From: Deltaproteobacteria bacterium
GTDB lineage: Bacteria; Desulfobacterota; GWC2-55-46
Assembly (NCBI GenBank): GCA_016177845.1
Contig: JACOUO010000016.1
Location: 124,001-188,000 of the forward strand
Reading direction: 5' to 3'
Length of the DNA: 64,000 nucleotides
Below the pieces are notes generated by a model that saw only the letters and a program-made list of their open reading frames with translations, made no database searches and was not told where the DNA came from. Made by a program: the position numbers and the translations under genes. Within the stretch, counting starts at the first letter, position 1; the number at the start of each line of letters is the position of its first letter. Shown here in pieces: positions 18,128-27,021 of this stretch.

Positions 18128-19278
18128 TATTCCATTACGCCTTTTCGTGAATGCTCTTTGGTGATAAGGGGCAGGACCTCTCTTTTGAGGTACGCGATAT
18201 CGCTCTCAAGGCACTCTTTATCTTCTTTTCTCAAGGGATATTCGGGCAAAAGGGGCAGGTCTCTCATGTATGGCGATTTGAATATCTCGCCATTTCGCAA
18301 TATAAAATCAGGGGGTATCACATCAGGCATCTTTACCCCGTTCATTATGCCCCAGGCAAGCGTCCATGCCCTTGCCACATTGCTCAAATCATATCCGCCC
18401 CCGCCGAGAGCGACCCAGGGGATATTGAAAGAACGGAACTGCTTGATTATATTCTCAAAACCGTTAGTAGTGAGGCTTAAATGGGTAATGGGGTCTGTCT
18501 CAAAGCCATCGACCCCAAGTTGAGTGACTATGATATCAGGCCTGAACGCCTCGATAAAGGGAGGGACTATCTCATTGAAACAATTGAGATAAAGCTCATC
18601 GCCTATTCCCGGAGGCAGCGGCAGGTTTATAGAGTAGCCCTTGCCGTGATTTATTCCTATATCGGTAGCAAGCCCTGTGCCCGGAAAGAGCCACTGCCCG
18701 CTTTCGTGCAAGGATATCGTGAGCACCTGGTCAGAGTCATAGAAGGCGAACTCGACCCCGTCCCCGTGGTGGGCGTCTATGTCTATGTAGGCGACCCGTT
18801 TGCCCATGTTCGCAAGGTATTTTATGGCAACGGCAGCGTCATTTATGTAGCAGAAGCCTGATGCCCTGTTTGGCATGGCATGATGGAGCCCTCCTGATAT
18901 ATTGAAGGCTATATCCGCACTGCCTCTCGCCACAAGCTCAGCCGCCTGCAGTGAAGCTCCAGTGCAGTAGCTTGACCAGTCAAAGACCCCGTGGAATACG
19001 GGGTTATCCCCAAAGCCGAGGCCGTGGGCAGACCCGCCCACAGGGATTATTCCCGTATTTGCCTCTTTCAATACCCTTATATATTCAGGGGTATGAAAAA
19101 GCAGCAGTTCCTCATCCCTTGCCATCCTTGCGTCAACAACAGTGGATGAGGGCAGGTCTAAAAAACCAAGTTCTTCAATGAGATCGTAAGTCAGACGAAG
19201 CCTTACGGGCTTCATGGGGTGGTCTGCGCCGTAGTGATATGAACCGAACTTCTCCGAATATAAAAAGGCAGTTTTCAT
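18127..19278 (-). CDS. Histone-deacetylase-family protein, AcuC-like
   Basis: Zn-dependent deacetylase of the arginase/HDAC superfamily. Bacterial members include AcuC, which deacetylates acetyl-CoA synthetase, and polyamine or acetoin-linked enzymes. It has 383 residues. The family blocks are present: GGLHHAMPNRASGFCYIND (His pair and general base), YIDIDAHHGDGVE (Zn-binding Asp and His), TISLHESG, and QLGVDGFETDPITHL plus LGGGGYD at the C-terminus. The start MKTAFLYSEKFGSYHYGADHP is typical of AcuC. The substrate is not evident. Ald lies downstream, but no acsA is nearby to support the classic AcuC role. Confidence 0.88.
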   Translation of the reverse strand: MKTAFLYSEKFGSYHYGADHPMKPVRLRLTYDLIEELGFLDLPSSTVVDARMARDEELLLFHTPEYIRVLKEANTGIIPVGGSAHGLGFGDNPVFHGVFDWSSYCTGASLQAAELVARGSADIAFNISGGLHHAMPNRASGFCYINDAAVAIKYLANMGKRVAYIDIDAHHGDGVEFAFYDSDQVLTISLHESGQWLFPGTGLATDIGINHGKGYSINLPLPPGIGDELYLNCFNEIVPPFIEAFRPDIIVTQLGVDGFETDPITHLSLTTNGFENIIKQFRSFNIPWVALGGGGYDLSNVARAWTLAWGIMNGVKMPDVIPPDFILRNGEIFKSPYMRDLPLLPEYPLRKEDKECLESDIAYLKREVLPLITKEHSRKGVME

Positions 19279-19304
19279 TAGTACCTCGCCGCATATTCAG
19301 GATT

Positions 19305-20513
19305 TTACTCATATCTCAACGCCTCAATCGGGTTCATAAGCGAAGCTTTGCGCGCCGGGTAAATGCCGAAGATAAGCCCTACAAGGAGCGAGAAGAAAAA
19401 ACCGAGTGATATAGAGTATAGCGTAATAATCGTCTCCCACTCGCCAAAATATGAGAGAAGATACGCCATCATCACACCGATGGCTATTCCTATGATGCCG
19501 CCCGTGACGCTTATGACAAGGGCTTCAATAAGGAACTGCCTCATTATGTCTTTTCTTCTTGCGCCTACAGCTATCCTTATGCCTATCTCCCTTGTCCTTT
19601 CAGTTACCGAGACAAGCATTATGTTCATAACTCCGATACCGCCGACAAGAAGCGATACCGCGGCAATGCCCGAGAGCAGTATCGTAAAGGTCTGAGTGGT
19701 CTTTTGCATGGTATTGATAATTTCAGAGAAGTCCCTTATTGAAAAGTCCGCCTCAAAGCCGTTTTTTATGTGGTGCCTGGCCCTCAGGAGCTTTTCTATG
19801 GAGGCCTTTACATCAGGTATCTCCTCAACAGAGTTTACCTGCACATGGATATCGCTCACAAAGTCCTGATTGAAAAGCCTTTTTTGGGAAGTCGTAATAG
19901 GCACGAATATCTGGTCGTCAGGGTCATACCATGTGGTCTGCCCCTTTGAGCCCATGACAGCTATAACGGTAAAGGTCTGCCCCTCTATCTTAATCTTTTC
20001 ACCGACTGCGGGGGCATCCCCAAAAAGCTGTTCCTTTGCCGTGGTTCCGAGGGCGGCAACCCTTTTCATCAATTTTACATCAGATTCATCAAAGAAGCTG
20101 CCCTGTGCAACAGGAAAATTATTCATTTCGATAAATTCGGGGGTTATGCCTGAGACAAGGGTAGTGCCGTTCTTGTTGGCATACTTTATCTGCCCCATGC
20201 TCGATACCGAAGGGCTTAAGGACTTTATGCCGGGCACATACCTTTTAATTGCCTCTGCGTCATCTATCGTAAGGGTCTCTACTGCGCCGCTCCTGATATG
20301 ACCAAGCTTGGCCGCACCCGGCCTTACCCTCAGAAGGTTTGTCCCAAACCTTGAGATGGACTCCACAACCTGCTTTTTTGCGCCTTCTCCAAGCGAAAGC
20401 ATGGCAATGATAGCCCCTACGCCTATGATAATGCCAAGCATGGTAAGCGAAGTCCTGAGCTTATTTGCCAGTATGCCCCTGAAGGCTACTCTTATGACCT
20501 GCCAGAATAACAT
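19305..20513 (-). CDS. macB: MacB-family ABC transporter permease
   Basis: Permease half of a MacAB-TolC-type tripartite efflux system (macrolides, peptides or other envelope substrates; the cargo is unknown). It has 402 residues. The first membrane helix ends the segment TSLTMLGIIIGVGAIIAML, followed by a periplasmic MacB-PCD domain (about 50-265). The C-terminal FtsX domain begins SGIAAVSLLVGGIGVMNIMLVSV and ends EALRYE. The ATPase is encoded separately upstream, 42 bases away, unlike E. coli MacB where it is fused. Confidence 0.9.
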   Translation of the reverse strand: MLFWQVIRVAFRGILANKLRTSLTMLGIIIGVGAIIAMLSLGEGAKKQVVESISRFGTNLLRVRPGAAKLGHIRSGAVETLTIDDAEAIKRYVPGIKSLSPSVSSMGQIKYANKNGTTLVSGITPEFIEMNNFPVAQGSFFDESDVKLMKRVAALGTTAKEQLFGDAPAVGEKIKIEGQTFTVIAVMGSKGQTTWYDPDDQIFVPITTSQKRLFNQDFVSDIHVQVNSVEEIPDVKASIEKLLRARHHIKNGFEADFSIRDFSEIINTMQKTTQTFTILLSGIAAVSLLVGGIGVMNIMLVSVTERTREIGIRIAVGARRKDIMRQFLIEALVISVTGGIIGIAIGVMMAYLLSYFGEWETIITLYSISLGFFFSLLVGLIFGIYPARKASLMNPIEALRYE

Positions 20514-20555
20514 CTCTATTTATCTATTATGTTTAAGTTAATGGTTTAGTCAACT

Positions 20556-21224
20556 CTAAGGGTTGGTATCGCTTTGTATCAATCCGTCCCTTATGGTGAC
20601 TATCCTTTGTGAATGTTCGGCTATCTCAGGGTCGTGCGTTACCAGTACCATTGTAGTGCCTTTAAGGCTAAGCTCTTTAAATATCTGCATTATTTCTTCG
20701 CCGGTGCGGGTGTCGAGGTTTCCGGTAGGCTCATCTCCAAGGATGATGGGAGGGTTTACTACTATAGCCCTTGCAATCGCTACCCTTTGCCTCTCTCCGC
20801 CTGAAAGCTCATTTGGCTTATGGTGCATCCTTTTGGCAAGGCCGACTTCTTCAAGGGCCTTTATGGCAAGCGGGGCAGGGTGCTTTACGCCTGCGTAGAG
20901 CAGAGGCAGTTCGACATTTTCAAGGGCAGAGTGCCTGCTTAGGAGGTTAAAGGTCTGGAATACAAAGCCGATGTTTTTATTCCTGACACCGGCAAGTTCA
21001 TCATCGTTCATGTTCTCGACATTGATGTTGTTTAGGGTATAAGTTCCCTCAGTTGGCTGGTCAAGGCAGCCGATAAGTGTCATGAGCGTACTTTTGCCGC
21101 TTCCGGAAGGGCCCATGATAGAGACAAATTCGCCCTTTCTGATGTGGAGGCTCACTCCCTTGAGGGCTTCAACCACAGTGTCGCCCATGCTGTATCTTTT
21201 GACGATGTTATTTAGCTGGATCAA
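20556..21224 (-). CDS. MacB-type ABC transporter ATP-binding protein
   Basis: ATPase partner of the adjacent MacB-type permease. It has 222 residues. Walker A is GPSGSGKSTL (about 39-48), the Q-loop is in VFQTFNLLSRHSALENV, the signature is LSGGERQRVAIARAI, Walker B is [12 protein letters not shown] and the switch His is in VTHDPEIA. FQTFNLLSRHSALENVELPLLYAG is typical of the MacB/YtrE branch. The only gap in this efflux operon lies upstream, where 787 bases of tandem repeats separate it from the adaptor gene. Confidence 0.9.
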   Translation of the reverse strand: MIQLNNIVKRYSMGDTVVEALKGVSLHIRKGEFVSIMGPSGSGKSTLMTLIGCLDQPTEGTYTLNNINVENMNDDELAGVRNKNIGFVFQTFNLLSRHSALENVELPLLYAGVKHPAPLAIKALEEVGLAKRMHHKPNELSGGERQRVAIARAIVVNPPIILGDEPTGNLDTRTGEEIMQIFKELSLKGTTMVLVTHDPEIAEHSQRIVTIRDGLIQSDTNP

Positions 21225-21298
21225 GTGTTGTTATCCGTTTGTTGTAGGGTGGGCTGTGCCCACCGAATACAATCTTAAAATAGCGATATCATCAAATT

Positions 21299-21368
21299 GT
21301 CATTCCCGAATGCCTTTATCGGGAATCTGATTAGTAAATCTCTGGATTCCCGCCTTCGCGGGAATGAC
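21299..21368. repeat. Palindromic element, copy 1 of the macAB array
   Basis: 70 bp. Two internal hairpins (ATTCCCG...CGGGAAT, and ATTCCCGC-cttc-GCGGGAAT) lie inside 10-bp terminal inverted repeats GTCATTCCCG/CGGGAATGAC. Confidence 0.85.
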
Positions 21369-21471
21369 AAACAAAGGTGTCATTGCGAGCGGGAGCGTTA
21401 ACTTTTCCTCTCCGTCTCCCTTATTATCTATAGCGAACAAGATAAAAAACAGGGCAAAAAATGTTTAAACT

Positions 21472-21540
21472 GTCATTCCCGAATGCCTTTATCGGGAATC
21501 TATTAATAAATCTCTGGATTCCCGCCTTCGCGGGAATGAC
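21472..21540. repeat. Palindromic element, copy 2 of the macAB array
   Basis: 69 bp, nearly identical to copy 1, with intact terminal inverted repeats. The central linker reads 'tattaataaatctct'. Confidence 0.85.
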
Positions 21541-21667
21541 AAACAAAGTTGTCATTGCGAGCAAAGCGTAATTTCTCTCCCTCTCCTTTATTCTCTACAG
21601 CAATGCCCCTTGGTGTGGTTGTTTAAAAACAGGACAAGATAAAGATCAGGGCAAAAAATGTTAAACT

Positions 21668-21737
21668 GTCATTCCCGAATGCCTTTATCGGGAATCTGAT
21701 TAGTAAATCTCTGGATTCCCGCCTTCGCCGGAATGAC
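21668..21737. repeat. Palindromic element, copy 3 of the macAB array
   Basis: 70 bp. The right arm is CCGGAATGAC instead of CGGGAATGAC, a change shared with copy 4. It begins 196 bases after the start of copy 2. Confidence 0.85.
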
Positions 21738-21864
21738 AAATAAAGGTGTCATTGCGAGCAAAGCGTAATTTCCCTCCCTCTCCTTTATCCTCTACAGCAA
21801 TGCCCCTTGGTGTGGTTGTTTAAAAACAGGACAAGATAAAGATCAGGGCAAAAAATGTCAAACT

Positions 21865-21933
21865 GTCATTCCCGAATGCCTTTATCGGGAATCTATTAGT
21901 AAATCTCTGGATTCCCGCCTTCGCCGGAATGAC
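21865..21933. repeat. Palindromic element, copy 4 of the macAB array
   Basis: 69 bp, with the same CCGGAATGAC right arm as copy 3, so these two probably arose from the latest duplication. Confidence 0.85.
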
Positions 21934-22011
21934 AAATAAAGGTGTCATTGCGAGCAAAGCGTTAACTTCTCCTCTTCCTCTTCCCTTGCGGAAGGGGCAG
22001 GGGCGAGGGGG

Positions 22012-23154
22012 TTAGAAGAATAGTCTCTTCCTGTTCTTCTTCTCAGGTTTTGTATTAATCCCTGATGTCACTACCTCAGTTCCCGGCTCTATGCCTTCGG
22101 CTACAACGGTCTTTATGCCGTCGGTCTCGCCAGTCTTTAACTGAATGAACTCAGGCTGCCCGGCTTTCATTGTATAAACGCCGGTCTTTTTTTCTTTGAC
22201 CTTAAGCGCCTCATTGGGCACAAGGACTACATCTTTAATCAGCTCCGTAAGTATCTTCACATCAGAGGTCATGCCCGGCCTGAGCAGTCCCTTGTCTTTA
22301 TCGGTTATCATTATCACTACTTCAAATATGGTGACAGTCCTCTCGATCTTTCCTTTTGGAGAGATGCGCTCGACCCTTCCTTCAAATATCTTGTTCGGGA
22401 TGGAATCTATTGCGATATCCGCAGCTTGACCGACCTTGACCCTTCCGATATCGACCTCATCAACCTGCGCGTTTACAAATATCTTATCAAGGTTTGCCAT
22501 GCTGAAGATCTGCGTGCCTTCGGAGGCTGAGGAAAGGGTAGAGGATATTACCTGGCCCACATCAACTGATTTTTTTAAAATAGTGCCTGTAAACGGCGCC
22601 TTTATCTGAGTATCATCAAAGCGTTCATTGGCTTCATTCAACGCTTCCTTTGTCTGTATAAGCTCAGCCTCGGCAAGCTTTACATCGCTTCTGCTCTTCT
22701 CAAAGGTTATTTCAGAGTCATCAAGCTCCTGTCTTGAGATGATGCCGTCCTCAAAGAGCTTTTTATTCCTTGTAAGCTTTATCTCGGAATCCTTCTGGGA
22801 TATCTTTGCCTTTTCGAGCTTTGCCTTGGCAATCAAGAGGTTCGCCTCTGCCTGGTTTGCCCGTGCCCTTTCAGTTCTGGGGTCAAGCTTTACGATTACC
22901 TGCCCCTTTTTTATGATGTCACCCTCATTGAAAGGGAAATTCGTTATCTCTCCGCCGGCCTTGCTTTTTACAGCCACCTCTATCTCAGGCGTGACAGTGC
23001 CGTTTGCAACGACCTCTAACCTTAGCTCGCCCTTCTCAATCTTTGCGGTCTTTATCTCGGAAGGGTCAGTTGCCTTTGTGGAAGGAGTGAACAGATATAT
23101 AAGCGCCCCGATGACGATTGCAGCTATCGGGACTATGGCAAACCATTTCTTCAC
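22012..23154 (-). CDS. macA: Periplasmic adaptor (membrane-fusion) protein, MacA/HlyD family
   Basis: Links an inner-membrane efflux pump to a TolC channel. It has 380 residues. An N-terminal membrane anchor (WFAIVPIAAIVIGALIYLF) is followed by a lipoyl-type half-motif (ANGTVTPEIEVAVKSKAGGEI) and a long alpha-helical hairpin (about 95-190, rich in Lys/Glu). The second lipoyl half is IKAPFTGTILKKSVDVGQVI, and a beta-barrel domain follows. The start codon overlaps the tolC stop by four bases (ATGA), so the two are coupled. The pairing with MacB-type genes downstream points to MacA rather than an RND adaptor. Confidence 0.87.
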   Translation of the reverse strand: MKKWFAIVPIAAIVIGALIYLFTPSTKATDPSEIKTAKIEKGELRLEVVANGTVTPEIEVAVKSKAGGEITNFPFNEGDIIKKGQVIVKLDPRTERARANQAEANLLIAKAKLEKAKISQKDSEIKLTRNKKLFEDGIISRQELDDSEITFEKSRSDVKLAEAELIQTKEALNEANERFDDTQIKAPFTGTILKKSVDVGQVISSTLSSASEGTQIFSMANLDKIFVNAQVDEVDIGRVKVGQAADIAIDSIPNKIFEGRVERISPKGKIERTVTIFEVVIMITDKDKGLLRPGMTSDVKILTELIKDVVLVPNEALKVKEKKTGVYTMKAGQPEFIQLKTGETDGIKTVVAEGIEPGTEVVTSGINTKPEKKNRKRLFF

Positions 23155-24665
23155 CTGTATACCTCGCCTGTTTTTGGAAAATCCTTTAAAGTTATATCGA
23201 GCTCTTCAAGAAGGCTCCCTTTTTCCTTGTGATATCTTATAAGGGATTTATTGAAGTCAGCTATCGAGTTAATTTCATTGAGCTTTGCCTTTGCAAGGTC
23301 TTCCTGCACCTTAAGGACATTATAGGTAGTCGAGCGGCCCGCAGCCAGTTTCTTCTCCTCAGCCGCAAGCGAATCTTCGGAGAGTTTTGCGGAGACCCTT
23401 GCAGCCTCAAGCCTGCTCCTGTCAGCGTTTATATCTTTCAGCGCGTTATCGACATTGAGGATTATCTGCTGTTCAAGCCGCTTAAGCTTAAGTATTGACT
23501 GGTCAGCCTCAAGCCTTGCGACCCTCAGGTCGCCTTTTGCGGTATTGTTGCCGAGCGGATAGCGGAAAACCACCCCAAGAGACCACTGGGGGTTTGAATC
23601 GATGTTGTCGAACGAATTCCTGAAAGAGGTGCCAAGCCCGTTATACCCGTAGCTTGCCTCAAGGTCTATCTTGGGGAATGTCTGGTTGCTTGCGTATTTA
23701 ATCTGGATATTGCTCTTCTCTATCTGTGATTTAACTTCAAGATAGTCGGGCCTCCCGGCTATCGCCTTTTTGATGCTCTCATCAAAGGACTCTGTAGAGG
23801 GCCTTATTGCGCCTTCTCCGCTTGGGAGTATCACAGTATCTTTTAATGAATAGATGTCTTTTGTGATAAGTATCTTGATTGCGTTTTCCCTGTCCTTGAC
23901 ATTCTTTCTCGCGACTATCACATCATCGAGCCTTGTGGCTGCGGCAGCTTCGGCAAGCGTTACCTCAAGCTGAGAGATAGTGCCTGCCTCAAGTTTTTTC
24001 CTGTTTATGTCAAGTAGGGCCTCGGCAAGCCTTTTTGTATCTTCCCTTAAGCCAAGCTCCTCTTTTGCCCTTACAAGGTCCCAGTATGCAAAGCCGTATT
24101 CAGTGACAATGTCTATTATTCTTTGCTTGAGCTGATATATGGATATGTCGCGGTTCTTTCCTGCCAGATTTATCTGAAGATTATTCGAGGCTGTGCCGTA
24201 ATCCTTAAGCAAAGGCTGGGTTATTTTTACCCCTGTGAAGGACTCGTACTCGAACTCAAACCTGTTCAGGGTCTCGGCTGTCCAGTTGTCTTTTACTTCA
24301 AGTGTGTATTGGGTGCCTATGGGGAGCTTTCCTTCAACGCCTGCACTAAAGCTGTATGTCTCTGATTCCGTAGCTGTAATGCCGCCTGCGGCAATGCTGC
24401 CGCGCGCGCTCAGGGGGGTGGTTGCGTCTTCTCTTTTGAATGAGCCGAATAGCTCAGGGTCGTATGCGCCTTTTTCCCTCTGTATCCTTGAGCCCTCTAT
24501 CTCAGGCGATATGCGCTCAATTGAAATATCCAGATTATTCTCAAGCACCTTTAAAACGCCGTCACGCAGCGTTAGCGAAAGCTGCTGTTCCTGTGCAAAA
24601 ACAGGGGAGACAGATAAGATGGAAAATAGCGCCGATGATATGAAAATTCTGGAAAGTTTGGACAT
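23151..24665 (-). CDS. tolC: TolC-family outer-membrane efflux protein
   Basis: Outer-membrane channel with a periplasmic alpha-barrel. It has 504 residues. A signal peptide (about 1-24, ISSALFSILSVSPVFAQE) precedes two OEP repeats built from long helices (YELKQR..., ARLEADQSILKLKRLEQQI) and beta-hairpin segments such as EASYGYNGLGTSF. It is the first gene of the operon with macA and the macB pair, so it is probably the dedicated channel for this pump. Its upstream 200-base gap shows no clear regulator site. Confidence 0.88.
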   Translation of the reverse strand: MSKLSRIFISSALFSILSVSPVFAQEQQLSLTLRDGVLKVLENNLDISIERISPEIEGSRIQREKGAYDPELFGSFKREDATTPLSARGSIAAGGITATESETYSFSAGVEGKLPIGTQYTLEVKDNWTAETLNRFEFEYESFTGVKITQPLLKDYGTASNNLQINLAGKNRDISIYQLKQRIIDIVTEYGFAYWDLVRAKEELGLREDTKRLAEALLDINRKKLEAGTISQLEVTLAEAAAATRLDDVIVARKNVKDRENAIKILITKDIYSLKDTVILPSGEGAIRPSTESFDESIKKAIAGRPDYLEVKSQIEKSNIQIKYASNQTFPKIDLEASYGYNGLGTSFRNSFDNIDSNPQWSLGVVFRYPLGNNTAKGDLRVARLEADQSILKLKRLEQQIILNVDNALKDINADRSRLEAARVSAKLSEDSLAAEEKKLAAGRSTTYNVLKVQEDLAKAKLNEINSIADFNKSLIRYHKEKGSLLEELDITLKDFPKTGEVYR

Positions 24666-24864
24666 CAGAACCTGCTAAAGCGTTAAAGTGGGAAGGTCTA
24701 TTTTAACCTAAAACAAATAATGAAGCAATATGGGCAGTTACTTCATATAAATTTAACGGGATTATTCCGGAAAATGTTCCCTGAAAGAGAAAAGAGGGGC
24801 TGCCTTGAGGTAAGCCAGAAAGAAAATGGAAGGTTTTTAGTCTATTTGATTTTAAGGGAGAGGA

Positions 24865-25545
24865 TTACTTGCACTTCTTTTCCGCAGGCCTTGCCGGGTT
24901 ACGAAGCAATACCTTTCTGGGGCGGATGCCTACTGAATGGTCTTTTGGAGGGGTCATTTTCTTCAATACATGAAGCCTGTTCTGTGCCTTAAGCCTCCTG
25001 TAAATCCTAACCCATGCGCATTCTCTTTCCGTATCGACCTCGCACATTCCGTCAGCAACGCCGCCGCAAGGGCCGTTTAGAAGCCCCTTGGGGCATTCGG
25101 TATGGGGGCAGATGCCGCCTGTCTCCGAAAGTACGCATTCTCCGCAAAGGGAGCAGCCTTCAAAAAACCTGCCGTACCTTTCAACTGTGGCAAGGAACAG
25201 GGAATCAAGCGCAGGGAATACAGGTTGTGTCTCTTCAGCAACATCGGCAATTGTCCTTACGCCCGCTCCGCAGGCCAATACAAGGATAGCCTCAGCCTCT
25301 TTAAGCGCAGGTATATTCCTGTAATCCTTTAATATGAGCTGTCTGTAGCATGTCTCGGCAGGAAGGGAAGTGCCAAGGACCTTAATCCCGTTCTCCTCAA
25401 GGATTCGGGTCATCTCCGTTAATTCTTTTTCTCCGCCTGTCTGGCACTGCTCAGCGCAGGAGTTACAGCCGAAAAGGTAAACGGTCTTTTTCCCTTTGAG
25501 AGACTCAAGTATATGGTTTATATCTTTATTTTTGGTTATTATCAT
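24865..25545 (-). CDS. metV: Methylenetetrahydrofolate reductase C-terminal-domain protein (MetV)
   Basis: Cysteine-rich, zinc- or iron-sulfur-binding protein that pairs with MetF in the methylene-THF reductase of acetogens and other anaerobes. It has 226 residues. The N-terminal half has YLFGCNSCAEQCQTGG; the C-terminal half has FEGCSLCGECVLSETGGICPHTECPKGLLNGPCGG, the hallmark of the MTHFR-C domain. About 16 cysteines are visible. It follows folD by nine bases. No metF lies beside it, which is unusual because metV and metF are normally adjacent. Confidence 0.87.
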   Translation of the reverse strand: MIITKNKDINHILESLKGKKTVYLFGCNSCAEQCQTGGEKELTEMTRILEENGIKVLGTSLPAETCYRQLILKDYRNIPALKEAEAILVLACGAGVRTIADVAEETQPVFPALDSLFLATVERYGRFFEGCSLCGECVLSETGGICPHTECPKGLLNGPCGGVADGMCEVDTERECAWVRIYRRLKAQNRLHVLKKMTPPKDHSVGIRPRKVLLRNPARPAEKKCK

Positions 25546-25554
25546 TTAAAATTA

Positions 25555-26424
25555 TCAGATGCCCGCGCTCTTTTTTGCGGCTTCTACCGTATTTTTAAGG
25601 AGCATGGCTATTGTCATGGGGCCGACTCCGCCGGGAACAGGGGTAATGTAAGAAGCCTTCTGCGAAGCCCCTTCAAAATCAACATCGCCTACGAGCTTTC
25701 CTTCTTCATTACGGTTAATGCCTACATCTATTACAACCGCGCCTTCCTTTATCCATTCGCCTTTTACGAACTGGGCCCTTCCGATGGCAGCTACAACTAT
25801 ATCGGCGGATTTTACCTTGTCAACAAGGTCTTTTGTCTTTGAATGACAGATGGTAACAGTGGCATTCCTTCTTAAGAGCATCATTGCCTGAGGTTTGCCT
25901 ACTATATTGCTCCTGCCGATTATAACGGCATCTTTTCCGGTTATGTCGATACCTGTAGACTCCAGAAGCCTCATGACGCCAAAAGGGGTACAGGGCTGGA
26001 GGAGGGGATTGCCTACCATTAATCTTCCCATATTGTAAGGGTGGAATCCGTCCACATCCTTTTTCGGGGAGATAAGCTCAAGGACTTTTTCTTCGTTTAT
26101 ATGCTTGGGCAGGGGAAGCTGTACCAGTATCCCGTGCACATCTTTGTCGTTATTAAGCTCTTCTATGAGCTTGAGGAGTTCTTCCTCGGTGGTCGTATCA
26201 GAAAGGGTATGCTGTACTGAGCGGATACCGACCTCTTCGCAGGCCTTGCCCTTGTTCCTGACATATACCTTTGAGGCAGGGTTTTCTCCGACAAGGACAA
26301 CGGTCAGGCCGGGTGTGAGGCCGTGTTTTTCCTTTAAGTCCTTTATCTCCGCTCGAAGTTCTTCCCTTACCTGTGCCGCTATTTCTTTTCCGTTGATGAT
26401 ATTGGCTGAGTTTACTTTTTCCAT
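25555..26424 (-). CDS. folD: Bifunctional methylene-THF dehydrogenase/methenyl-THF cyclohydrolase FolD
   Basis: Interconverts 5,10-methylene-THF and 10-formyl-THF in C1 metabolism. It has 289 residues. The family blocks are [14 protein letters not shown] (catalytic Lys region), [49 protein letters not shown], the cofactor motif [14 protein letters not shown], and [16 protein letters not shown] at the C-terminus. It is the first gene of the folD-metV pair and has its own promoter. Confidence 0.96.
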   Translation of the reverse strand: MEKVNSANIINGKEIAAQVREELRAEIKDLKEKHGLTPGLTVVLVGENPASKVYVRNKGKACEEVGIRSVQHTLSDTTTEEELLKLIEELNNDKDVHGILVQLPLPKHINEEKVLELISPKKDVDGFHPYNMGRLMVGNPLLQPCTPFGVMRLLESTGIDITGKDAVIIGRSNIVGKPQAMMLLRRNATVTICHSKTKDLVDKVKSADIVVAAIGRAQFVKGEWIKEGAVVIDVGINRNEEGKLVGDVDFEGASQKASYITPVPGGVGPMTIAMLLKNTVEAAKKSAGI

Positions 26425-26453
26425 ATGATTTTCTTCACAGTTTTTTAACGGTT

Positions 26454-26482
26454 AGTATACTTGAACATACCTGAGATTGCAA
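26454..26482 (-). promoter_or_regulatory. Promoter for folD-metV
   Basis: On the minus strand TTGCAA (26477-26482) and TATACT (26454-26459) are 17 bases apart. Transcription would start near 26447, about 23 bases before the folD ATG. Confidence 0.55.
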
Positions 26483-26527
26483 AGACTTTCATGCCTTTGG
26501 TATTTAAGCCAAGCCCTGCCTTTGAAC

Positions 26528-26557
26528 TTGACATGATACTGCATAGATTATTATGAT
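26528..26557 (+). promoter_or_regulatory. Promoter for the small coiled-coil gene
   Basis: TTGACA (26528-26533) and TATGAT (26552-26557) lie 18 bases apart on the plus strand, about 70 bases ahead of the ATG at 26628. Confidence 0.55.
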
Positions 26558-26627
26558 GAAATCTTAGGGTTTAGAAGATTGTAAAATTGGCCGATAAAAA
26601 GACAGTGCTTAAAAAGGAGGGTAGCCG

Positions 26628-26948
26628 ATGGGCTTTTGGGAGAATGTAAATGAAGAGCTTAAAAAGGCTGTCGAAGAAGGCTGGTCTGTAGTAAAGGAGA
26701 ACGCTAAAATAGGCAAGCTCCGCTACCGCATGCATAACCTCCATAAAAAGGCGGAGAAGCGATTTGCGGAGATAGGCGGCATAGTTTATGAGATGGCAAA
26801 AGACCCTGCTGAAAATCCGCAGCTCAAGCCCGGCGTTCAGAAGCTGATAGATGAAATCAAAAAGATACAGGCTGAAACCGAATCGCTTGAGCAGGAGATC
26901 CTGAACTTAAGGAAAAAGGAAAGTCCCTCTGCTTCAAGCGGCAGATAG
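26628..26948 (+). CDS. Small coiled-coil protein of unknown function
   Basis: Not recognised. It has 106 residues, no signal peptide and no membrane segment. The sequence is mostly charged helix, with predicted coiled coil in the second half (KLIDEIKKIQAETESLEQEILNLRKKE). The start MGFWENVNEELKKAVEEGW is amphipathic. A strong AAGGAGG lies nine bases upstream and a good promoter further out, so it is very likely expressed. It precedes the CPA2 antiporter gene by 73 bases; a link is possible but not shown. Confidence 0.75.
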   Translation: MGFWENVNEELKKAVEEGWSVVKENAKIGKLRYRMHNLHKKAEKRFAEIGGIVYEMAKDPAENPQLKPGVQKLIDEIKKIQAETESLEQEILNLRKKESPSASSGR

Positions 26949-27021
26949 CACATATTTGTCCTCGAACCTGCGCCAATCCTTAGATGCCTTTCCGCCGCAC
27001 TGCGATATACTTGGTTAAAAA

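Larger units (their letters stand above)
21225..22011. repeat. Tandem array of four palindromic repeats inside the efflux operon
   Basis: This 787-base gene-free stretch separates macA from the macB ATPase gene. It contains four copies of a 69-70 bp palindromic element, each bounded by GTCATTCCCG and CGGGAATGAC (or CCGGAATGAC). The last three are spaced 196 and 197 bases apart as part of a longer tandem unit. That unit also holds a 'gtcattgcgagcaaagcg' motif, a CT-rich stretch and 'acaggacaagataaagatcaggg'. A separate hairpin, GGTGGGC-tgt-GCCCACC, lies at 21248-21264. No ORF is supported here. Confidence 0.9.

Noticed and set aside
18127-19278. Eukaryote-like histone deacetylase gained by transfer
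   Set aside because: AcuC-type deacetylases are common in bacteria, and base composition matches the neighbours.
21299-21933. Regularly spaced repeats resembling a CRISPR array
   Set aside because: The units are 69-70 bp palindromes spaced about 175-197 bases apart, and the 'spacers' are themselves repeated. There are no cas genes nearby.
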